From a virus, in IMG/VR virus record IMGVR_UViG_3300035228_000990, positions 1 to 33,937 of that record: a DNA stretch of 33,937 nucleotides; one strand, given 5' to 3'. The position numbers and the translations under genes were made by a program. Positions 23,092-29,741 of this stretch are shown one piece after another (position 1 is the first letter of the stretch; each line of letters opens with the position of its first letter). The notes below the pieces were generated by a model that had not been told where the DNA came from, made no database searches, and was given only the letters and a program-made list of their open reading frames with translations.

Positions 23092-23988
23092 ATGGCTATT
23101 ACATTTAAGGGACTCGGTAATGAAGGTCGGCTGGGTAACCAGATGTTTCAGTACGCTTTTGTTCGCGGAGTTGCAGACAATAGGGGATTTGAGTGGTTTG
23201 TTCCTGGACCAGATGCAGATCGACTAGACAACTATGGTCTATTCGATTGTTTTGAACTGACTAATTGTGATCTGGAAAAAAATATTGGAGAGTATTTTAT
23301 TGCCAATAGGGTAGAATATCGTGACATGCATTTCAATGAACAAATTTTTAATGAATGTTCCGATGATTCAGACTTCTCTGGTAACTTTCAGACAGAGCGA
23401 TACTTTGAGAAGATCACTGCTTCCATTCGCGAAGATTTTACTTTTAATGAATCTTACCTAACACCTTGCCAAGATTATATTGATTCTCTTGGTGGACGTG
23501 AGGGATGTATTTTTCTACATGTTCGTAGAGGTTCTCCGAATCTTACTGGAAGGAGAGGTGAGAAATGGTCTTATCAAATGGTACAAGAATATCATCCATT
23601 GTGTAAGGAAGAATATTATCTTGAAGCTTTGAAAGAGTTTCCAGAAGATAAAAATATTATTGTCGTATCTGATACCATTGACTGGTGTAAAGAACAACCA
23701 TGGTTGCAAGGTGATCGATTCCACTTCTCAGATTCATCCTACGAAGAGTTTGGTGATGGTGCTTCTGTGCCATACATTGATCTCTGTTTAATGAGTCTTT
23801 GTGGAGGGGCAATCATCGCCAACTCATCTCTGTCTTGGTGGGGAGCATGGTTGCAGAACAACACAGGAAAGGTAGTTGTACCCGATCCCTGGTTTGGATC
23901 TGCATATGCCCACTACGATATGAAGGATATGATTCCAAAGAGATGGGTCAAACTTCATAATGATCCAACACCTGTGACTCCCGAATGA
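23092..23988 (+). CDS. Glycosyltransferase family 11, copy 2
   Basis: A 298-residue GT11 protein, paralogue of its upstream neighbour: NEGRLGNQMFQYAFVRG at the start, IFLHVRRGSPNL in the middle, and DLCLMSLCGGAIIANSS with SWWGAWLQN near the end. HVRRG differs from copy 1 (HVRQA), so acceptor or donor use may differ. A 43-base stretch near its 3' end (23806-23848) is identical to copy 3. It starts one base after copy 1 stops and overlaps the next gene by four bases. Confidence 0.88.
   Translation: MAITFKGLGNEGRLGNQMFQYAFVRGVADNRGFEWFVPGPDADRLDNYGLFDCFELTNCDLEKNIGEYFIANRVEYRDMHFNEQIFNECSDDSDFSGNFQTERYFEKITASIREDFTFNESYLTPCQDYIDSLGGREGCIFLHVRRGSPNLTGRRGEKWSYQMVQEYHPLCKEEYYLEALKEFPEDKNIIVVSDTIDWCKEQPWLQGDRFHFSDSSYEEFGDGASVPYIDLCLMSLCGGAIIANSSLSWWGAWLQNNTGKVVVPDPWFGSAYAHYDMKDMIPKRWVKLHNDPTPVTPE
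23806..23848 (+). repeat. 43-base identical patch shared with 25513-25555
   Basis: The segment encoding AIIANSSLSWWGA is base-for-base identical in GT11 copies 2 and 3, while flanking codons differ. Copy 1 has many synonymous differences at the same place. The pair could recombine. Confidence 0.85.
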
Positions 23989-24821
23989 AAGATTTAAGTT
24001 ATCTATTGCCTTGTAGAATCGAATCTGATGACCGTCTTCGTAACGTAATTACATCAGTATCGTATCTACTCAAGAACTTTCCTGAGGCCAAAGTTTTAAT
24101 CAAAGAAGTTGATACCAAATCACAATTTATTGAGTTCGCTCTTCCTCAAATCAAGAAGTACGTTGGTGACATTGATCAACTGAAACATAGTTTTGAGAAG
24201 AGTGATGAAAAATTCTTCCATAAAACTAGAATTCTAAATGATCTATGTGTAGCAGCTGAAACTCCAATCATCTACAATCATGATGTTGATGTAGTTCTAC
24301 CAAAAAATAGTCATGAACTTGCCTATCAAGGAATTACACAAGAAGGATCTGATGTTGTTTATCCTTTTGGATGTGGGATCTATCAGTGGGCTGTAAACTA
24401 TTCCGACAAGTTGTTAGATAAGTTTCTTTCCTCTCACGATGGAACAGATTTTGATCTGAGTGTTCTTGACAGTAACAAACAACGTATCCCTTCTTCTATT
24501 GGATGGGGTCAGATGATTACAAAAGCTGCACAGGTTTCCGCTGGTATGTGGAACGAAGAGTTTATTTCTTGGGGTGCTGAAGACTGTGAGTTCTATTATC
24601 GACTCAATCTTTTTGGGTTCAAAGTAGGCAGAGTCATTGATGACATCTATCATTTTGAACATGGTAGAACGTTTAACTCACACTATCACAATCCTAAGTT
24701 TCAGGATAATGATCGACTATGGAACTGGATTCGTACACAAAGTAAAGACAGTTTGACTCAATATTATTCAAAATTAGATTACATTAAACGTCGAGGAGAA
24801 GAACTCAATGCTAGCCTTTAA
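23985..24821 (+). CDS. Glycosyltransferase, GT2/GT7-like
   Basis: A 278-residue protein resembling enzymes with a GT2-type front and a GT7-type back. The DxD-like metal motif is NHDVDVVLP (Asp100, Asp102), and the C-terminal catalytic motif is FISWGAEDCEFYYRL (196-200 WGAED), as in galactosyl- and hexosaminyltransferases and chondroitin-type polymerases. The sugar transferred cannot be told. It lies between GT11 copies 2 and 3 and overlaps both, so it probably works on the same glycan. Confidence 0.8.
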   Translation: MKDLSYLLPCRIESDDRLRNVITSVSYLLKNFPEAKVLIKEVDTKSQFIEFALPQIKKYVGDIDQLKHSFEKSDEKFFHKTRILNDLCVAAETPIIYNHDVDVVLPKNSHELAYQGITQEGSDVVYPFGCGIYQWAVNYSDKLLDKFLSSHDGTDFDLSVLDSNKQRIPSSIGWGQMITKAAQVSAGMWNEEFISWGAEDCEFYYRLNLFGFKVGRVIDDIYHFEHGRTFNSHYHNPKFQDNDRLWNWIRTQSKDSLTQYYSKLDYIKRRGEELNASL

Positions 24822-25665
24822 TCAACTTGGAAACTTAGGAAGACTGGGTAACCAGATGTTCCAGTATGCAGCAGTCAGAGGTATTGCTGCAATGAGAGGA
24901 TACCAATTCGGTATTCCTCCACATGATGCAAAACGTGTTGATAACTATAGTCTCGGTAGAGCATTCAAGTTAGAATCTGTTGGTTCTTCCAACCTACATG
25001 TTCTTGATCGTGGACATGCTCCAGTGGTTGTCGAAAAACATTTCCACTTTGACGAAGAACTGCATAGAATGTGTCCGAACGACGTTAGTTTGTTTGGATT
25101 CTTTCAGTCAGAGAAATACTTTGCGAACATTAAGAATGAGATTCTAAGAGACTTTACTTTCCACGATTCAATTCTGGATCCATGTAAAGAGATGATCGAT
25201 TCTCTCGATCAAGCACCGATCTTTCTTCATGTTCGTAGGGGAGATCCTAACCTTGTCGATGCTAGGGGATTTAAGTGGTCGTATACTCAATGTTCGTCGC
25301 AACATCCACCACAACCTATTTCTTATTACGAGAAAGCTCTAACACATTTTGATGCTGATCAACCTGTTGTTGTCTGCTCAGACTCTCCAGAATGGGTCAA
25401 GGAACAGGAGTTCTTCTCTCATGATAGGTTCTTAGTCTCTGAACCTCAAGATAAGTATTCAGATGGATCCTGGGAACCTTTCGTGGACCTTTGCATCATG
25501 AGTCTATGTTCTGGGGCAATCATCGCCAACTCATCTCTGTCTTGGTGGGGAGCATATCTTCAGAATAACAGGGGCACAGTTGTTGCACCTGAAATGTGGT
25601 TTGGACCAGACTACAAAGATAAGAACACCTCTGATCTTTATGCCGAAGGATGGATAAGAACTTAA
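24808..25665 (+). CDS. Glycosyltransferase family 11, copy 3
   Basis: A 285-residue GT11 protein: NLGRLGNQMFQYAAVRG, IFLHVRRGDPNL, DLCIMSLCSGAIIANSS and SWWGAYL. The strong site GAGGAG lies nine bases before its ATG at 24808, within the end of the previous gene (14-base overlap). HVRRGD matches the classical fucosyltransferase motif best of the three copies. It shares a 43-base identical patch with copy 2. Confidence 0.88.
   Translation: MLAFNQLGNLGRLGNQMFQYAAVRGIAAMRGYQFGIPPHDAKRVDNYSLGRAFKLESVGSSNLHVLDRGHAPVVVEKHFHFDEELHRMCPNDVSLFGFFQSEKYFANIKNEILRDFTFHDSILDPCKEMIDSLDQAPIFLHVRRGDPNLVDARGFKWSYTQCSSQHPPQPISYYEKALTHFDADQPVVVCSDSPEWVKEQEFFSHDRFLVSEPQDKYSDGSWEPFVDLCIMSLCSGAIIANSSLSWWGAYLQNNRGTVVAPEMWFGPDYKDKNTSDLYAEGWIRT
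25513..25555 (+). repeat. 43-base identical patch shared with 23806-23848
   Basis: Second copy of the identical GT11 donor-motif patch; see 23806-23848. The bases outside diverge at once. Confidence 0.85.
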
Positions 25666-26171
25666 TTGTTATCGATAACTTTTTAGATAATCCAGATCTA
25701 ATTAGACAAACTGCACTTTCATTAGATTACACTTACATTCAGGAAAATGTTCCTGGAAGTAGGAGTTCTAAAGGACTTGGTGGAGATCTATTTGATGAGA
25801 TCGATGCCAAATTCCAGAAAATTTTTAATGCAAAGATTAAATGGTACTGGGATAATGATACTTTCTATTGCCAATCTTGTGAAGAGGGAACAGAAACCTG
25901 GATACACACTGATGTATGTACCGACTGGGCAGCTGTTCTCTATCTCACTCCCTATCCAGATGTTGAATCTGGAACAGGAATTTATCATAAAGACGATGAT
26001 GATGAATGGGAAATGAATCTTGCCGTAGGCAACGTCTATAATAGACTGGTTGCATATCGAGGTAAATCATTGTATCATAGGAGTATAGTTCCTGGATTTG
26101 GAACTACTCTTGAAACTAGCAGACTAACACAAGTATTCTTTTTTGATTTAGAACCCAATGGACAAGAATAA
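25650..26171 (+). CDS. 2OG-Fe(II) oxygenase-like (DUF6445 type)
   Basis: A 173-residue protein: ETWIHTDVCTDWAAVLYLTP gives His86-x-Asp88, YRGKSLYHRSIVPGFG gives His143, and SRLTQVFFFD gives Arg158, the layout of the DUF6445 branch of 2-oxoglutarate oxygenases. Position inside the glycan cluster suggests a role on a sugar or on the glycosylated protein, but this is only context. Overlaps copy 3 of GT11 by 16 bases and the GT25 gene by 14. Confidence 0.8.
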   Translation: MDKNLIVIDNFLDNPDLIRQTALSLDYTYIQENVPGSRSSKGLGGDLFDEIDAKFQKIFNAKIKWYWDNDTFYCQSCEEGTETWIHTDVCTDWAAVLYLTPYPDVESGTGIYHKDDDDEWEMNLAVGNVYNRLVAYRGKSLYHRSIVPGFGTTLETSRLTQVFFFDLEPNGQE

Positions 26172-26958
26172 ATCTACTTATAAACTAAAGGGGTTTGGTC
26201 CTCTCTACGTCATCAATCTTGATGGTCAACCAGAACGCTGGGAGTGGATGCAGGAACAACTTGACTATTGGGAAATCAAAGACTATACTAGAATCTCTGC
26301 TTACGATGGTAGACCTGAGATTGGTGACGATCTCAGTGATATTATCCAAGGCAGATATCCTGATAACATGAGTCCTGGTGAGATTGGATGCGTCACATCT
26401 CACCTTCAAGCTATCAAACATTTCTATGAGGAAACTGATGAACCTTACGCAATCATCATGGAAGATGATTGTGACATCAGTACTGCTAGGTATTGGACAT
26501 TCACCTGGAGACAATTCATCTCTAGGATTCCATACGATTGGGATATTTGCCAGGTAGCAATCATTTGTCCTGGTGAATTGCATGTCAATATTCATCGTAG
26601 ATTTGTCAATGACTTTTCTACTGCATGTTATGCTATAACTAGACATCATGCTAAGAAAATCATTAATCACCATTGCCGTGGTGAAAAATATAAACTGGAC
26701 AACGGTGTAAAACCTCGTCCAGTTGCCGATGATCTTATCTACAACTCTGGAGTTTCATATGCTGCTCCTATCTTTTTGTATAAGATCGAATTGGGATCTT
26801 CCATTCATCCAGAACATATTGAGATCTTCCATAGAGGATCTCATGATGGTCTCAGGAACCTCTGGGAGACCCGTGGCAGTGATCTAACTATCGATAAGAT
26901 CACTGAGTATGATCCTTACCTTGGACGTGTTGCAGGACGAGATAGGGACACTGCCTAA
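26158..26958 (+). CDS. Glycosyltransferase family 25
   Basis: A 266-residue GT25 protein: PLYVINLDGQPERW (YVINLD 17-22), ISAYDGR (46-52), GEIGCVTSHLQAIKH (74-88) and AIIMEDDCDI with the EDD metal site (102-104). GT25 enzymes add galactose or similar sugars in lipooligosaccharide and on collagen-like proteins, so either host surface glycan or a virion protein may be the acceptor. It is the last gene of the island; a composite promoter for the next gene begins nine bases after its stop. Confidence 0.88.
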   Translation: MDKNKSTYKLKGFGPLYVINLDGQPERWEWMQEQLDYWEIKDYTRISAYDGRPEIGDDLSDIIQGRYPDNMSPGEIGCVTSHLQAIKHFYEETDEPYAIIMEDDCDISTARYWTFTWRQFISRIPYDWDICQVAIICPGELHVNIHRRFVNDFSTACYAITRHHAKKIINHHCRGEKYKLDNGVKPRPVADDLIYNSGVSYAAPIFLYKIELGSSIHPEHIEIFHRGSHDGLRNLWETRGSDLTIDKITEYDPYLGRVAGRDRDTA

Positions 26959-26966
26959 TCTCGCGC

Positions 26967-27000
26967 TTGACAAACTTCAAAATCTAAGGTAGTATAAATA
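26967..27000 (+). promoter_or_regulatory. Composite sigma70 plus exact late promoter
   Basis: TTGACA (26967-26972), 17-bp spacer then TAGTAT (26990-26995, four of six), overlapped by an exact T4 late box TATAAATA (26993-27000). The late box starts 26 bases after the -35 start, as at 16061 and 29708. Confidence 0.75.
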
Positions 27001-27131
27001 CTGAACCAACCTGTTTTGTTACGGGTTGTGACAATTGGCACTGTGCCAGTTGTATATTTAACAACGAGACAAGTCGATGTCTCTATTCATCTGCGGGTAA
27101 CCATTCCGCAAGTAACTAAAGGTATTTTTAA
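27001..27131 (+). ncRNA. Structured 5' leader of the porin-like gene
   Basis: About 130 bases lie between the promoter and the ATG. They hold CAACC/GGTTG (about 27007-27029), ACAATTGGCA-CTG-TGCCAGTTGT (27031-27053, ten pairs), GAGAC/GTCTC (27066-27083) and TGCGG/CCGCA (27092-27110). Four hairpins in series suggest a regulatory or stabilising leader. No family assigned. Confidence 0.5.
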
Positions 27132-27503
27132 ATGTTTAAATCTGTATTCGCAGCCTCCGCTGCTCTGTTCGCATCCGCTGGAGCTGCCCTTGCAGGTCCC
27201 TACGTCAACGTAGAAGCTAATGCTGGTTGGACGGGTTCTGATTACAATTCAACCACGACAGATCTTCACGTAGGCTATGAAGGCGCACTTGGTGAGTCTG
27301 CTTCGTACTATGTTCAAGGCGGCGCTAGTGTAGTCTCCCCTGACAGTGGCGAAAGCGACACCGTTCCTTCTGGTAAGGCAGGCCTAGGTCTTGCACTGAC
27401 AGACGCACTTGGTGCATATGGTGAAGTATCATTCATCGGTTCTGGTGACGAAGATCTTGACCGTGGTTATGGCGGTAAGTTGGGCATCAAGTACAACTTC
27501 TGA
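27132..27503 (+). CDS. Exported porin-like / outer-membrane beta protein
   Basis: A 123-residue protein with a signal peptide (MFKSVFAASAALFASAGAAL, cleavage after ALA). The mature part alternates hydrophobic and polar residues in short strands (YVNVEANAGW, LHVGYEGAL, YYVQGGASVV, AGLGLALTD, LGIKYNF) and ends in Phe, as outer-membrane beta-barrel proteins do. With about 100 residues it would form only six to eight strands. Such short proteins are common in cyanophages; function is unknown. It has its own composite promoter, long structured leader, and strong terminator, so it is probably a highly expressed monocistronic gene. Its codon use looks more GC-rich than that of its neighbours. Confidence 0.8.
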   Translation: MFKSVFAASAALFASAGAALAGPYVNVEANAGWTGSDYNSTTTDLHVGYEGALGESASYYVQGGASVVSPDSGESDTVPSGKAGLGLALTDALGAYGEVSFIGSGDEDLDRGYGGKLGIKYNF

Positions 27504-27538
27504 TTGTTCATATAAACATATAAACATCTAGATGTTCG

Positions 27539-27563
27539 GGGACTCTGACGAGAGTCCCTTTTT
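27539..27563 (+). terminator. Rho-independent terminator
   Basis: GGGACTCT-GACG-AGAGTCCC followed by five T. Ends the porin-like transcript. Confidence 0.9.
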
Positions 27564-27598
27564 AATGCCCAGTAATATATACTATTGATGTATTTGTG

Positions 27599-27808
27599 AT
27601 GAACATACCAGTGATTAAGTTTCTATGGAAAGGTTTTAATCATCCAGTTACTTACCTAAACCTTACGTTTGTTGGAATGTTATTTGTGATTCAGTTTGTG
27701 CATACTAAAGCACACCTTACTTTGGAAGCAGACGTTCACGGTCATGTGTTTAGAACACTCAAAAAAAATCCAGAACTAGCTCGATCAACTTGTTACGAAT
27801 TAGACTGA
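27599..27808 (+). CDS. Small membrane protein, unknown
   Basis: A 69-residue protein with one likely transmembrane segment (about residues 18-35: VTYLNLTFVGMLFVIQFV), followed by a His- and charge-rich soluble tail. The ATG at 27599 is preceded by an in-frame GTG; ATG is preferred. The gene follows a terminator, with no clear promoter seen. No family recognised. Confidence 0.55.
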   Translation: MNIPVIKFLWKGFNHPVTYLNLTFVGMLFVIQFVHTKAHLTLEADVHGHVFRTLKKNPELARSTCYELD

Positions 27809-27816
27809 GTAATCAA

Positions 27817-28041
27817 ATGAAAAAGAAAGTCAAAAAACTTGCTAAATGGTTCTATTCAAATACTGATAGGGGATATACGATTCCTAAAGATAAGTCACAA
27901 ATTGATTGTACTCATGAAAATCTTTATGATATGATAGAAAAACTTCAACATCAACTACAAATTATGGAGAGCCAACATATGGAATTGGTTGTGCATGTGG
28001 CTAGGATGGAATCTCAGTTAGATAATCAGATTAATAAATGA
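27817..28041 (+). CDS. Small coiled-coil protein
   Basis: A 74-residue protein: a very basic N-terminus (MKKKVKKLAKWFY), then a long helix with heptad-like spacing (about 35-74: LYDMIEKLQHQLQIME and on), so a coiled coil is likely. The frame is open nine codons upstream, overlapping the previous gene, but the ATG at 27817 is the first ATG. Overlaps the next oxygenase start by four bases (ATGA). Confidence 0.6.
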   Translation: MKKKVKKLAKWFYSNTDRGYTIPKDKSQIDCTHENLYDMIEKLQHQLQIMESQHMELVVHVARMESQLDNQINK

Positions 28042-28598
28042 ATTTTGTATATCAAAAAGAAGGTGCTTTATCTACAGAAGATTGTCTGAAGGTAATGGAT
28101 TTTTTTGAAAACAATAGTAATGAACATACTGTAGGAAAGGTTGCTGGTGATGAAGTAGTATCTAATGTCAAAGTCAGTACCGATATGAGTATGGATTTCC
28201 ATGACGAATGTATGGCTGACATTATCCTCGGAAAGGCAGTGTCTATGGGAGTTCGTGAGTACATGGATTTTTGTATAGGACTTAATACTCTTGACACTCC
28301 TTGGGATGTGGATAGTTCTTATAATTTACAGAAATATAATCCAGGAGAGGGATTTAAACAATGGCACTGTGAATCATCAGGATATGATCCCGATGCGATG
28401 AAGAGAGTTCTTGCTTGGATGATTTATCTGAATGATGTTGACGATGGTGGAACTGAGTTTTTAAATCAAGATGCTGTTATGGAAGCTAAGGCTGGTAAGT
28501 TATGTGTTTGGCCTGCGTTCTTTACCCATGTCCATAGAAGTCAGGTTTCTAACACAAAAACCAAGTATATTGCGACAGGTTGGGCAAAGTACGTATAA
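28038..28598 (+). CDS. 2OG-Fe(II) oxygenase with HxE iron motif
   Basis: A 186-residue protein. QWHCESSG supplies His110-x-Glu112, AWMIYLNDVDDGGTEF the core strand, FFTHVHRSQ the distal His (164 or 166), and KYIATGW the end strand. Its layout matches the 15418 protein, so the two are paralogues with the same Glu-for-Asp iron site. The start overlaps the coiled-coil gene by four bases. Substrate unknown. Confidence 0.85.
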   Translation: MNFVYQKEGALSTEDCLKVMDFFENNSNEHTVGKVAGDEVVSNVKVSTDMSMDFHDECMADIILGKAVSMGVREYMDFCIGLNTLDTPWDVDSSYNLQKYNPGEGFKQWHCESSGYDPDAMKRVLAWMIYLNDVDDGGTEFLNQDAVMEAKAGKLCVWPAFFTHVHRSQVSNTKTKYIATGWAKYV

Positions 28599-28624
28599 TT
28601 AGTAAGTAACACTTTAAATTTAAT

Positions 28625-28780
28625 ATGCCAAAAGGAAGTCTTGATAAGAACGAGTTGTTATCGCATATCTATATTCTGAAACACCAGTTAGATAAAGAGA
28701 AAATTTCTAGTGGTGAGAAATGGAAAGGTCATCAGTACTTATCAAAGGTATTGGATAAAATTGGCGAATATAGGTATTGA
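28625..28780 (+). CDS. Small basic hypothetical protein
   Basis: A 51-residue protein (MPKGSLDKNELLSHIYILK at the start), mainly one or two Lys-rich helices. Its TGA stop lies inside the TTGACA of the hli promoter (28777-28782). No family recognised, though small proteins of this form seem common in cyanophages. It begins 26 bases after the oxygenase stop. Confidence 0.6.
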   Translation: MPKGSLDKNELLSHIYILKHQLDKEKISSGEKWKGHQYLSKVLDKIGEYRY

Positions 28781-28805
28781 CAAAACTTTACGTTTCCTAT
28801 ATAAT
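28777..28805 (+). promoter_or_regulatory. Perfect consensus sigma70 promoter of hli
   Basis: TTGACA (28777-28782), 17-bp spacer, TATAAT (28800-28805): all twelve bases match consensus. It drives the hli gene and the small membrane genes after it, probably early and strongly. The upstream gene's TGA stop is inside the -35. Confidence 0.85.
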
Positions 28806-28832
28806 ATGTAAAGATTCATTACGAAACGTATC

Positions 28833-29051
28833 ATGACTGTAACAACTGAAGATGGTGGACGTACAAACATGTACGCTACCGAACCAAGAATGTATATCTC
28901 TGAGACAGACGCAGAACGTTACGGCACTGAGACATACGCAGAAAAAGCAGAGAAACTAAATGGAAGGACTGCTATGGTTGGATTTGTTGCTGCTGTTGTC
29001 TCTTATGCTTTCAGTGGTAGCGTATTTTTCTTTGGCGCGTTCGGATTTTAA
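28833..29051 (+). CDS. hli: High-light-inducible protein (larger form)
   Basis: A 72-residue protein with a polar N-terminus of about 35 residues and one transmembrane helix carrying the chlorophyll-binding motif: EKLNGRTAMVGFVAAVVSYAFSG (E, N, R and the following small residues conserved). These proteins bind pigment in thylakoid membranes and protect photosystems. It has a perfect consensus promoter 28 bases upstream. It is the first gene of an overlapping run of small membrane-protein genes leading to psbA. Confidence 0.95.
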   Translation: MTVTTEDGGRTNMYATEPRMYISETDAERYGTETYAEKAEKLNGRTAMVGFVAAVVSYAFSGSVFFFGAFGF

Positions 29052-29054
29052 ATA

Positions 29055-29282
29055 ATGGAACCCTCTCTACTTGAAGTCCTCACATATTATGTGATCGGTG
29101 GTGCCCTTATCATTGGACCACCTGCAATCTTCCTGATCATTGCTATGATGGGAGCTATCCAAAATACGAAAGGTCGTATGGTTGGATACAAAGACCACAA
29201 AGAATATGGTGACAGTTCTATCTACGAGAACGCACCAACAGATCAAACTAAATTTTATCTTACACTTGGAGAAAACTCATGA
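29055..29282 (+). CDS. Small membrane protein near hli
   Basis: A 75-residue protein with a strong transmembrane helix (about 10-34: YYVIGGALIIGPPAIF and LIIAMMGA) and a polar C-terminal half (GRMVGYKDHKEYGDSS). Cyanophage and possibly cyanobacterial counterparts appear to exist, but I cannot name a function. Located between two hli genes, it may act in the thylakoid membrane. Its stop overlaps the second hli start (ATGA). Confidence 0.7.
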   Translation: MEPSLLEVLTYYVIGGALIIGPPAIFLIIAMMGAIQNTKGRMVGYKDHKEYGDSSIYENAPTDQTKFYLTLGENS

Positions 29283-29386
29283 ACCAAAACGCAGAACGTA
29301 TTAATGGTTGGGCAGCAATGATCGGAGTCATTGCAGCAATGGGTGCTTATGCATCTACAGGTCAAATCATTCCAGGAGTATGGTAA
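29279..29386 (+). CDS. hli: Short high-light-inducible protein
   Basis: A 35-residue protein, MNQNAERINGWAAMIGVIAA followed by a short tail. ERINGWAAMIG is the Hli chlorophyll-binding motif (Arg replaced by Trp, as in many phage and marine Hli). A single helix fills the protein, which is near the minimal Hli size. It starts with an ATGA overlap and abuts the next gene. Confidence 0.9.
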   Translation: MNQNAERINGWAAMIGVIAAMGAYASTGQIIPGVW

Positions 29387-29515
29387 ATGTTAGTATTCGC
29401 ATCGGGTCTGATAATTCTTTTTATTATTAATGCAGTCTTATCTGATATTGATGTTGATGATGACAACGACGGACCAGGCGGTGGACTGATGCAACCAGTT
29501 GCAGTACCCACCTAG
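29387..29515 (+). CDS. Small membrane protein with Asp-rich tail
   Basis: A 42-residue protein starting directly after the hli stop (TAA then ATG). One transmembrane helix (about 2-18) followed by an Asp-rich stretch (DIDVDDDNDGPGGG) and LMQPVAVPT. Similar tiny proteins accompany hli genes in cyanophages, from memory. An acidic tail could bind cations. Function unknown. Confidence 0.6.
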   Translation: MLVFASGLIILFIINAVLSDIDVDDDNDGPGGGLMQPVAVPT

Positions 29516-29541
29516 ATAGTATCCCGATATTTATTACTTAC

Positions 29542-29688
29542 ATGCCTACTGATCTTTGGGAAGACATCGCAACTCTGAATACTCTTTACGAAGAACTTTG
29601 TTGGGACCCAGACATTGCTTTGGAGTTCAAGGCAGACTTTGAGAACGATAGAATAATCGTTCAACCCAAACCAAAAAAAGTTAAGTAA
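29542..29688 (+). CDS. Small hypothetical protein
   Basis: A 48-residue protein, acidic in the first 37 residues (MPTDLWEDIATLNTLYEEL) and Lys/Pro-rich at the end (PKPKKVK). No family recognised. It ends within a 12-pair stem that likely acts as a terminator before the psbA promoter. Confidence 0.6.
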   Translation: MPTDLWEDIATLNTLYEELCWDPDIALEFKADFENDRIIVQPKPKKVK

Positions 29689-29703
29689 AAATACTTAACT
29701 TTT
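29676..29703 (+). terminator. AT-rich terminator-like hairpin before psbA
   Basis: AAAAGTTAAGTA-AAAA-TACTTAACTTTT, twelve perfect pairs, ending in four T and containing the stop of the 29542 gene. It separates the hli transcript from the psbA promoter. Confidence 0.6.
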
Positions 29704-29707
29704 CCTA

Positions 29708-29741
29708 TTGACAGGAAATCAAAACCGTAGTATTATAAATA
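29708..29741 (+). promoter_or_regulatory. Composite sigma70 plus exact late promoter of psbA
   Basis: TTGACA (29708-29713), 17-bp spacer, TATTAT (29731-29736; five of six), overlapped by an exact TATAAATA (29734-29741). The late box starts 26 bases after the -35 start, as at 16061 and 26967. It would allow psbA expression both early and late. Confidence 0.8.

Noticed and set aside
23092-25665. Insertion sequence or transposon in the glycan island
   Set aside because: No transposase, terminal repeats or target duplication; the only repeats are internal to GT11 genes.
26185-26673. Minus-strand 162-codon frame inside the GT25 gene
   Set aside because: Antisense to clear GT25 motifs; no promoter, no ribosome-binding site, odd composition.
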